From assembly GCA_016303235.1 (NCBI GenBank), contig JAEDMB010000021.1:1-19504 (forward strand): DNA of 19,504 nucleotides. Direction: 5' to 3'. A program made the translations under genes and the position numbers. The notes beneath the pieces were generated by a model. It worked only from the letters and a program-made list of their open reading frames with translations, was not told the origin of the DNA and did not search any database. Source of the DNA: Oscillospiraceae bacterium (lineage in GTDB: Bacteria > Bacillota > Clostridia > Oscillospirales > Ruminococcaceae). Positions 7,451 through 15,712 of the stretch are shown piece after piece; positions within the stretch are counted from its first letter, which is position 1; each line of letters begins with the position of its first letter.

Positions 7451-10400
7451 TCAATCAAAGCTTGGAACTTTGCCCGATGAAATTTCTGCATAATATTTTA
7501 ATATTGCTGACGCATCAGCTGAATCTATACAGTTATCATAGTTTACATCAGCTGTTTTTCTCTGTTCATCTGTAAGAACAGGTTCTGAATTTGATGACCT
7601 TGCACTATAATCAGCAAGTACCATTGATGCATCAATTGAATCAATTCTTCCGTCGGAATTTACATCACCCAGAATATAGCTGTCTTCGGCAGTTATAACA
7701 ATTACAGCACTGTTATCTGTTTCATAATAATCATCATCATTCAACAATTCAACCGTAATTTCTCCGCATGACATATTTTTCAAATCCCTGATATTGATTG
7801 TCTTGTTCAGAGTTTCTCCCTTAGCTACTTTATCAATCTTTTCTGAAAGAATTATATTTCCGTTACTGTCTTTAACTGCAAGTGTTCCGGCGGAATCAAC
7901 TGTTCCGCAGTTATAAACTGAAATATTTAATATTCCGTCTGATGATTTTTCTGCAGAAAGTGCCATATCAGTAAAACTCATATCAATTTCAGCAATATTG
8001 TCCGATTCAAACATATCATTGACAGAATCTGAATTTACTTTTACAGTATAGATTCCATAACTGAAATTTTCATCTGTTTCAATCAAAGTTTCAATTTCAA
8101 TAGTTTCACCTGATAAAATAGTCTTGTCAAATGATTTAGTAATTATACTGTTTCCGTTACTGTCTGTAATTTCAACGTCAATACCGCTGACAGTATTATT
8201 TCCGCTGTTTGTCACTGTGAGGGTTAAAGGGAAACTACCTCCTTTGACAGAATCACATCTGTCATAATAAACATCATCAAGTATAATATTGTCAATATCC
8301 GTAACTTTTCCCCATACAAGACTGCTTATAGTTGAAATTTCATCTTCATCTGCAAGAGTTTCAACACTGTTGCAGTTAGCAAGCATTATAATTGTTCCGT
8401 TACAATTTGCAACAGCAGGATTTTCAATATATTTATCCTGATTTGAATATGCTATCGGATTGCCCCATTTACCGCTTTCCGAATCATACTTACAGCCATA
8501 AATATTTGATGAATTTTCAGAATCGGCTTCTATCCATAAAAGCTTGTCACCAATCAATTCAAATTCCGATGTTATACCGTCCGGTGTAAAATCTGTCAGA
8601 CTGTTGCAGACAGTAAGATTTTCAGTATAAAGTATTTCACCGTCCTGATAAAAGAATAAATACTCTTTACCGTCTTCCGGCAAAATACGGAATTTTATTC
8701 CTGAAATGTCGCCTTCCCTGACTAAATAAACTTTTTTGTTCATATCAACAGCACATAAACGTTTTCCGTCTTCGGTAGTAAAATCGTTGTCTGTATCTTC
8801 TGTAAAAGCCACAAAGAATTTACCGTTAAATTCTCCGGAACTCAGTTCAGTTACTGCTGAAAGATTTTCAGTTAATGCAACAGGATTACTCCAGCCGTTT
8901 TCTTCAAGCGAAGAATACATTATGCTGTTTGTATTATTCATTCCGAATACATTAGTATCTGTATTTGAAACCCATACAGCTGATATTTTTCCATTTGCGG
9001 AAGAAATAACAGGCTGACTGTCATAAATATTATTGTCTGCCGTAAGAAGTACAGGTTCTTCAAATGCTCCTTTTTCATGATTGAATTTCGATACTGCAAT
9101 ATTCTGCACGGCTGTCCAGTCATCTAAAGTTATTTCATCATCATCTGCAAAAGCTTTTGCTGTATCCTGATAAACAAGATAAATATCAGTTCCGTCAGTA
9201 TAAAGATTAGGCGAACTGTCAAATGTATTATTGCTGTCAACCTGTACAGGCTCGCTCCAGACTTCTTTTTCAGAATCGTAAAGACTGTACATTAAACATG
9301 ATGCATTATATGTATTTCTTGCTTTATCATCTGCAAGGAATACCATAACAGTATCTGTTCCATTTGATACAACATTCTGCGAAGTATTGTAATTGCTGTT
9401 ATCAACAAGTGTATTCAATTTCATTATACCAATGTCGTCACTTTCTGAATCTGACTTCAGGGGCTGAGAATCCATATATGTACGCTGAATTGCAGTATAA
9501 TTTGATGTGTCATATATCTGACTGTACATGCTGATAAGCGAAGACTGTTTGTTTTCAATGTTGTTGCTCTGGATATTATTTTTATCGGGGTCATATATAG
9601 TAGTCTCTTTAATGGTTATCGACGGAGATTTCAGTTCGAACGGTCCCGCCACAACTTTGGCTGCTATTGAAATTTTTCCGGTAACTTTATCAAAGCCAAA
9701 ATCCTCCTTAGGTATAAGATGAACACTTGTTTTTATTGTTCCGTCACCATAAATTCCGGCTGAAAACAATTTTGTACCAACCGCACAGTAGACAAACAAC
9801 TTCATTGCAAGAGAAAGGTCAAGCTTTCCCTCTATTTCATCAGGATATCTGATGCTTACATTTGCTGATGCACCAACTGTACCTTCTGCTCCGAATTCAA
9901 CCCAGAATGGTATTGCGCCAATAACAAGCTGAGTGCCAACTTTTGCTTTTGCCGTTGCACTTATTCCAAGGTATCCGTCCCATTTAAGTTTTGACAAATC
10001 CAAATCTTTGAGCGAACCTACATATGCGTGCATATATGCTTTAGCCTCAAAGCTTACTCCCAGGGAGCCTTTTTTCTCTTTATTTTTCTTTTCTGATGCT
10101 TTACCCTGGTCACCGCTCAGCTCTTTTTTACCACTAAATTTGTTAATCTCTTCACGCAGTTTTTTTATTTTATCTGCCGTTGTATCATCAAGTACAAATG
10201 AATTGCCATCTTTTTTGGTTACTGCACCCATATTGCAATACATAAATATATGTCCGTCAGGTGTAATTTCATAACTGCCGAAATTCAGCATAAGATTTTT
10301 TATGCTAAGTTCCATTCCGTTAAAAATATTGTCTTCATCACCGTCAATCTTGATTTTTGCATCATTTCCAAAAGTAATTTCTGTCGGAAGATATTCAGGT

Positions 10401-13400
10401 TTAAATTTACCGTCAGCCCAATCCGGAATATCCCCTACCTGTTCAGCAGGTTTATCATCAGAAGTATTGTCTCCGGAAGATGATGTTCCGTTACCGCTGT
10501 TACCTGTTCCGTCGCCGGCAGAAGAACTGCCGTTGCCTGTTCCGCCTCCTTCCGGAAGTTCATCAATTACAATCATATCAAGAGGCGATACAACATTCAG
10601 ACTGACAGGGATTTTTGAACCCTCCATAGCTTTGACAGAAGATTTTATAACATCAAGCTTTGAAAACATATAATCAGATTCATCGTCATCAGATTTAAAC
10701 AAATCCGGAACTCTGTAAATAACGCTGTATGTATATCCGGATTCAAGTACATCAAGGGAATCACTGGCATTAAGAATTTTTACACACTTGCCGTCCTTCA
10801 TAATTCTCTGCTGATAAATCTGAGGAACTCCTCCGCCCTTTGCTCCGAAAGCACTTGAAATAACGCTTCCGACATCAACGGAAGTTCCGTATACATCTGC
10901 CGGAGAAGTATTTGTCATTGAAACTTCAAACTGAAACTGATTATAATACATTGATGACGGAACATTAACATTAACTGATACAGCTGTCTGTCCATAAACA
11001 GTAATCGGTTCTTCAGCCGTAAAAGTTTCATTAATCGTTTCGTTGAATCTGTCGAGAACGCCATAGTAATCAGCACTTACTGTATATGAACCTTCCTCAT
11101 CTCCTCTGAGAATCCAGTTTATTTCCTTAGATGACTGACCCTCAAGAGTTCCGAATTTTACATTTGACGATTCACTTACTGCCGTATCCATTACGGTCAG
11201 ACCTTCAGGACAATTGAGATTTACTGTATTATTTGAAATTGTAAACTGTTTATCAGCATTATTATATATTGTAAGTTTAACATTGAAAAATTCTTTCAGC
11301 CAGCTTGCTGTTACCGGAACTGTCAGAATTATTGCCGTATCAACTTCATTTGTTTCAGGGTCTACTTTTACATATACCGGTTTGCTACGATAGCCTGTTC
11401 CGCCACCGCCGTTTCCGCCCCAGCTGTTTCCTAATCCACCGCTCCAGTACCATGAGCCTCCGCCGACAACTCCTCCGTTGCCGTTAATGTAATAAGAAAG
11501 GTTTGCTGAAAGTGTATCATCTGTCCTGTATTCAACATTAACTTCAACCTTTGATATATGCTGATTTTCCGGTGCAGTTATATCAATTCCTGCTTCTTTA
11601 ATCTCATCAAGAGTCATTCTCTTAGCAGTGAAATCCGCAGTAACAATATCTTCTTTTACAACTGTAAAATCAAATATGTTATTATTTCCTGCAAGAATAG
11701 TGCAGTCCTTTTCGCAAGGAAGAAAACCTTCACCATAAACACCGATTTTATGTATTCCTGCTACAACTTTAAATTTTGCTCTTCCGGCATTGTCAGTTTT
11801 TATCTTTTTCTGATTTTCCTCTCCGAGGTCAAGATATACTGTTATTCCCGATGCGGATTTTCCGTCGGTTGTTCTGACATTAATTGTTGCTTCACCTATA
11901 AGCTCACGTGCTATAACATCTATGGTATCCTCAATAATACTTGTAAGTCCCTGTTCATTCTGGCATGTAAGTTTTATATTATATTGACCGGTTTCCGTAT
12001 ATTTATGCACAAACTTCGCATCAGCTGATGAAGTACTGTTCTGAGTTGTACCGTCTCCGAAATCAATTGTTATATTTGTTATACCATAATAATCCGAACA
12101 GCCTGTTGCATCAAATATATATTCAACACCCTGACCCTGTACATTTTCAAAATCAAGAGATACTTTCGGATTCGTATAAATCTGAATTGCATTGCTTTGC
12201 TTTTCGGTTTTAAGGCCATTTGAACTGTATGCTTCTAATTTGTATATTACAGTTCCCGCTGTGGTCGTTTCATAATCAGTGAAACTATAACCGTCCTCTC
12301 CGGCAGTATGTGCCGGAACTGAACCTATTCTCTGCCAGTCGCCTGTATTTACCTTTTTATAAAGATAATAGCCTGTTGAATAATCATTTTCTTCTGCACT
12401 CCATTTTACGGAAATATATTCTTCAAGCTGTTCTGCCTTTATTTCAGTAATAGTCGTTGTAAGATTGTTGACTTTATATGTCAGTTCTTTAGGTTCAGAT
12501 GAATTTCCTGCTTCATCGACTGCACTTATTCTGAGCTGAATACTTTCTCCGCTTAATGCAGTTACTGGTAAATTTCCCTCAGCCACAGTATAATATTCAC
12601 CGATTCCCTCAGTTTTTGAGAATACTTTATATTTTTCACTTTCAGAAAGGCGGTATTCCATTGTTACTGAACTAAGCTTTACATTATCACTTGCAAGTAC
12701 TGAAATGTTTTTGTAAACTTTGCTTATCATACCTCCGTCAGAAGGAGAAACACTGATAATTTCAGGAGCTTCGGTATCCTCTGCCAGAATTGCGGATACC
12801 GGCTTTGACATATCACTTTCATTTCCGGCAGTATCTGTTGCTGTAAGCTTATAAAAATACTTTTTTTCCGGTTCTGCGGTTCTGTCATAATAGTTCAGGA
12901 GAGTTGTTTTATCCAGTATTTTTATATAATCTCCGTTTTCCTCATCACTTCTGTACAAAGAAAATGATGCTGAATCTATATTATTTTCATAAGCCTGCCA
13001 TTTTAAAAGAATTGAGCTTGCATCTGAAGAAACATTAAATTCTGTCGGAGCTTCCGGCGGTGTTTTGTCTATAATATATTCATATACCGCAGAAGTTTCT
13101 CCAACGTTTCCTGCATTGTCTTTCGCAAAAGCACGTATATAAATTTTTCCGTCACTGTAAGATGTAAGGTCAAGATTGTATGAGGCTGTAAATTCAGCAC
13201 TTGTATCTGAATTATTAATAACTGCAATATCTTTCCATTCGGCATCAGCTTCACATGACAGCGATGTCTGAATTGTAACTGAATCTGTAAAGAAATCATC
13301 TTTTGCAGTTACTGAAAGCGGTATAACAGAATTGAAATATGCCGGAGACGGTTTTATTGAAATAATTGCCGGAGCTGTTATATCAGATGCTGTTGTAAAT

Positions 13401-15526
13401 ACAAAAGGTTCTGAATATTCACCTGCATTTCCATATATATCCACAGCAACAACGCTAACTGTATATTCAGTATCAGGAGTAAGTCCGGTAAGATTTACAC
13501 CAAGCGTTTCTGAAACATTTACGGTTTTTATACTGGAATCATCATCTGCTGTTTCTTTGTACTTAACCATAAAATAGCTGAAATCATCATCGGGAACATC
13601 TTTCCAGCTTATTGTAGCTGTTACACCGGTTACAGCTACTGACTGAATTTCTTCGACTTTTGCCGGCCCTGTATTATCAACAGCATAAATATGAACAAGT
13701 GCATTGCTTTCATTTCCGGCATAGTCATATGCCACAGCTTTTATTTTTATTTTATCATTGGTATAAGCTGTTGTATCAAATCTGAAATTTACGGAAGAAC
13801 CTTTTCCTTTGAATAATTCTTCCCACGTTTTACCATCATCGGCAGAAATTAATGCCTTAATTGAAGCAACGCCGATATTATCGTCTGCCTTGAGAGAAAT
13901 GGTTACATAATGATTCAGGACGTCACCGCTTTCCGGAAGAAAAAGCGTTATATCCGGCGGAGTTTCATCTCCCTTGACGGCAGAACTTTTTTCCTCACTG
14001 TATATTCCCTCCTGACCGAACTTGTCAACGGCACACATCATATAGAAATAAATATCGCCCTCATTAAGATTATTATCTATATACTCAAGGGTTTCTCTTC
14101 CGTCAACATAAGCTAAAAGAGTATAATTGCTTGATTCGGTTCTGCGGTAAATATTATATCCGGTTACTTTTGCCTCCGTGGCAACTCCCCATGTAAGCTG
14201 TATTTGCTCCTCACCCTCAAAAATCTCAAAACCAAAAATCGGCTCAGGCGGAGTAGTATCAATTGTTACAGGTACAGTTTTTTCTGTTGTTTCACCGTCT
14301 CTGTCAGTAACCGAGAAAGTTATATCATAATCTCCGCTCGGAATATCTTTTATATTCCATTTAATATCTACTGTTGAAAAAGCCAGATTATTTCCGGTAA
14401 AAATCGTCTGTTTTTCACCCTGCAAATCAATATATGAAAGTGAATATTCTGATGCATCAACAGTTTTTTCAAGAGAACACTTTACATAAGTGTTTTTGCC
14501 TCCGATTACAGAAGCATTATCCGGAAATGTTATTGCACTGATTGAAGGATTCTGTGGCATTGATGTTATTGCCTTTGACTTTGCAGAAAGATAATTGTCA
14601 TCTCCGTACGCCTGAACTGCATAAGTATATTTTTTACCGTTCTCCAGATTTTCATCATAGTACAAGTTTTCAGAAGTTCTTGCAATCTCCACACCGTCAC
14701 GGTATACAATATAACCTTCCAAAGCACCACTGCAATATGGCATACTCCATGAAAGTCTCAGCGAACTGCTGTTTACATATGACGGTGCAAGATAAAGAGG
14801 TCTTTCAGTAACATCAGCAGATATAAGTCCTACTTCAGTTGTCGGAGAAAATTTCTGAAAGTTTTCATTATAGAATGAACATTCTTTTACCTTTACATCA
14901 TAATCTCCATATGCAGTATCCGGTACGTCAAAGGTAAGTGTTGCAACAGTTCCACGGTATACGTCTTTCAGCGTACTTAATCCAAATATTTTCAGTTCAT
15001 TTTCCTCTATGGCATACTGATAGTCACCTTTACAGGAAATATCTGCAAGCGAAAGACTGCTGTCAAAGTCAATATACAGCTCGACTGCATTTATATCCTG
15101 ATTCCAGTCAATAATATTAATGTCAACAGTTACCTGTTCTCCCGGACAGCAGTCTGCATCTGTAACTTCAAGCTTTACCGTTTTTCCGGAACTTTCGTTT
15201 TCCGGCTTTTCAGGAATTTTACCGTCGGCAAGCTGTTTTACTGCCATAAGGTCTCTCACATCAATAGTATCATCTTTGTAAACATCATATAAACTGTATT
15301 CTGATGAAGATATACTTCTGGCTGTGCTTCCAATAAGTTCCTTTATCATTCCGACATCATCAGAATTGACATAGCCATCTTTATTGATGTCACCGCTACC
15401 TATTTCCGCATTAAGTTCTTCTATGAAATCAGTTGCGGAAACATACAGTATACTTAAATTTGCTGTCGATGCACTAAGCATTAAAGCCAGTACTCCTGCC
15501 AGACACTTTTTGAATTTTCCTGCCAT
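7451..15526 (-). CDS. Giant dockerin-bearing multidomain surface protein (cohesin-like, FN3, PKD, beta-propeller)
   Basis: This is a 2691-residue exported protein. The signal peptide is about residues 1-31 (VSA cleavage). A dockerin-like pair follows at 46-105: DINKDG with D57, then DVYKDD with D92. A cohesin-like beta domain spans about 117-238 (GEQVTVDI, AVELYIDFD, GTVATLTFDVP). FN3 modules at about 242-323, 430-518, 622-710, 827-915 and 1025-1117 alternate with Ig-like domains carrying DxAGN-type motifs. Next come a PKD domain at 1120-1205 (DFGDGT), a carboxypeptidase-regulatory-like fold at about 1210-1290, a Gly-rich loop at about 1345-1385, and strand-rich modules to 1657. A Gly/Ser linker (1657-1698), a Lys-rich segment (about 1779-1820), an unidentified beta-rich region (about 1820-1980), a probable beta-propeller (2043-2405), CARDB-like domains (2409-2615) and a type I dockerin (2619-2691: DVNSDGRID and DVNYDNCID, both followed by DAS) complete it. 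No catalytic domain is recognised. GGAGGT four bases upstream fixes the start. It is the first gene of the operon. Confidence 0.88.
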   Translation of the reverse strand: MAGKFKKCLAGVLALMLSASTANLSILYVSATDFIEELNAEIGSGDINKDGYVNSDDVGMIKELIGSTARSISSSEYSLYDVYKDDTIDVRDLMAVKQLADGKIPEKPENESSGKTVKLEVTDADCCPGEQVTVDINIIDWNQDINAVELYIDFDSSLSLADISCKGDYQYAIEENELKIFGLSTLKDVYRGTVATLTFDVPDTAYGDYDVKVKECSFYNENFQKFSPTTEVGLISADVTERPLYLAPSYVNSSSLRLSWSMPYCSGALEGYIVYRDGVEIARTSENLYYDENLENGKKYTYAVQAYGDDNYLSAKSKAITSMPQNPSISAITFPDNASVIGGKNTYVKCSLEKTVDASEYSLSYIDLQGEKQTIFTGNNLAFSTVDIKWNIKDIPSGDYDITFSVTDRDGETTEKTVPVTIDTTPPEPIFGFEIFEGEEQIQLTWGVATEAKVTGYNIYRRTESSNYTLLAYVDGRETLEYIDNNLNEGDIYFYMMCAVDKFGQEGIYSEEKSSAVKGDETPPDITLFLPESGDVLNHYVTISLKADDNIGVASIKALISADDGKTWEELFKGKGSSVNFRFDTTAYTNDKIKIKAVAYDYAGNESNALVHIYAVDNTGPAKVEEIQSVAVTGVTATISWKDVPDDDFSYFMVKYKETADDDSSIKTVNVSETLGVNLTGLTPDTEYTVSVVAVDIYGNAGEYSEPFVFTTASDITAPAIISIKPSPAYFNSVIPLSVTAKDDFFTDSVTIQTSLSCEADAEWKDIAVINNSDTSAEFTASYNLDLTSYSDGKIYIRAFAKDNAGNVGETSAVYEYIIDKTPPEAPTEFNVSSDASSILLKWQAYENNIDSASFSLYRSDEENGDYIKILDKTTLLNYYDRTAEPEKKYFYKLTATDTAGNESDMSKPVSAILAEDTEAPEIISVSPSDGGMISKVYKNISVLASDNVKLSSVTMEYRLSESEKYKVFSKTEGIGEYYTVAEGNLPVTALSGESIQLRISAVDEAGNSSEPKELTYKVNNLTTTITEIKAEQLEEYISVKWSAEENDYSTGYYLYKKVNTGDWQRIGSVPAHTAGEDGYSFTDYETTTAGTVIYKLEAYSSNGLKTEKQSNAIQIYTNPKVSLDFENVQGQGVEYIFDATGCSDYYGITNITIDFGDGTTQNSTSSADAKFVHKYTETGQYNIKLTCQNEQGLTSIIEDTIDVIARELIGEATINVRTTDGKSASGITVYLDLGEENQKKIKTDNAGRAKFKVVAGIHKIGVYGEGFLPCEKDCTILAGNNNIFDFTVVKEDIVTADFTAKRMTLDEIKEAGIDITAPENQHISKVEVNVEYRTDDTLSANLSYYINGNGGVVGGGSWYWSGGLGNSWGGNGGGGTGYRSKPVYVKVDPETNEVDTAIILTVPVTASWLKEFFNVKLTIYNNADKQFTISNNTVNLNCPEGLTVMDTAVSESSNVKFGTLEGQSSKEINWILRGDEEGSYTVSADYYGVLDRFNETINETFTAEEPITVYGQTAVSVNVNVPSSMYYNQFQFEVSMTNTSPADVYGTSVDVGSVISSAFGAKGGGVPQIYQQRIMKDGKCVKILNASDSLDVLESGYTYSVIYRVPDLFKSDDDESDYMFSKLDVIKSSVKAMEGSKIPVSLNVVSPLDMIVIDELPEGGGTGNGSSSAGDGTGNSGNGTSSSGDNTSDDKPAEQVGDIPDWADGKFKPEYLPTEITFGNDAKIKIDGDEDNIFNGMELSIKNLMLNFGSYEITPDGHIFMYCNMGAVTKKDGNSFVLDDTTADKIKKLREEINKFSGKKELSGDQGKASEKKNKEKKGSLGVSFEAKAYMHAYVGSLKDLDLSKLKWDGYLGISATAKAKVGTQLVIGAIPFWVEFGAEGTVGASANVSIRYPDEIEGKLDLSLAMKLFVYCAVGTKLFSAGIYGDGTIKTSVHLIPKEDFGFDKVTGKISIAAKVVAGPFELKSPSITIKETTIYDPDKNNIQSNNIENKQSSLISMYSQIYDTSNYTAIQRTYMDSQPLKSDSESDDIGIMKLNTLVDNSNYNTSQNVVSNGTDTVMVFLADDKARNTYNASCLMYSLYDSEKEVWSEPVQVDSNNTFDSSPNLYTDGTDIYLVYQDTAKAFADDDEITLDDWTAVQNIAVSKFNHEKGAFEEPVLLTADNNIYDSQPVISSANGKISAVWVSNTDTNVFGMNNTNSIMYSSLEENGWSNPVALTENLSAVTELSSGEFNGKFFVAFTEDTDNDFTTEDGKRLCAVDMNKKVYLVREGDISGIKFRILPEDGKEYLFFYQDGEILYTENLTVCNSLTDFTPDGITSEFELIGDKLLWIEADSENSSNIYGCKYDSESGKWGNPIAYSNQDKYIENPAVANCNGTIIMLANCNSVETLADEDEISTISSLVWGKVTDIDNIILDDVYYDRCDSVKGGSFPLTLTVTNSGNNTVSGIDVEITDSNGNSIITKSFDKTILSGETIEIETLIETDENFSYGIYTVKVNSDSVNDMFESDNIAEIDMSFTDMALSAEKSSDGILNISVYNCGTVDSAGTLAVKDSNGNIILSEKIDKVAKGETLNKTINIRDLKNMSCGEITVELLNDDDYYETDNSAVIVITAEDSYILGDVNSDGRIDSIDASMVLADYSARSSNSEPVLTDEQRKTADVNYDNCIDSADASAILKYYAEISSGKVPSFD

Positions 15527-15582
15527 AGTTACCTCCAGGCTATATGAATTTATTTTGTGTTTGTTCTGTCAAAACTCATTTT

Positions 15583-15611
15583 ATCATATTCCGGAGTTTA
15601 CTATCTACCAA
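15583..15611 (-). promoter_or_regulatory. Probable promoter of the giant dockerin/LRR operon
   Basis: On the minus strand TTGGTA (15611-15606), a 17-base spacer and TATGAT (15588-15583) are present. Transcription would begin near 15576, leaving a leader of about 50 bases with GGAGGT at 15536-15531. The -35 matches consensus at four of six positions and the -10 at five of six. It is the best candidate between the cysN terminator and the start codon. Confidence 0.5.
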
Positions 15612-15659
15612 AAATAAGTAAGTTTTATGTTATTTCAATGTTAAACGTTAAGTTATTAC

Positions 15660-15697
15660 TGAATATAAAAAAACAGCCGTCGTTAAAGACAGCTGTT
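15660..15697 (-). terminator. Intrinsic terminator of the aprAB-cysDN operon
   Basis: On the minus strand AACAGCTGTC (15697-15688), the loop TTTAAC and GACGGCTGTT (15681-15672) form a 10-bp stem with one G-T pair, followed directly by TTTTTTTATATT. It begins 15 bases after the cysN stop and ends about 50 bases before the promoter of the next operon on the same strand, insulating the two units. Confidence 0.92.
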
Positions 15698-15712
15698 GCA
15701 GTTATAAAAAAA

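Noticed and set aside
15567..15572. Perfect TTGACA (minus strand) upstream of the giant gene as its -35 element
   Set aside because: At 16-18 base spacing the -10 would be ATTCAT-like, and the transcript would begin almost at the ribosome binding site. The TTGGTA-17-TATGAT pair is a better fit.
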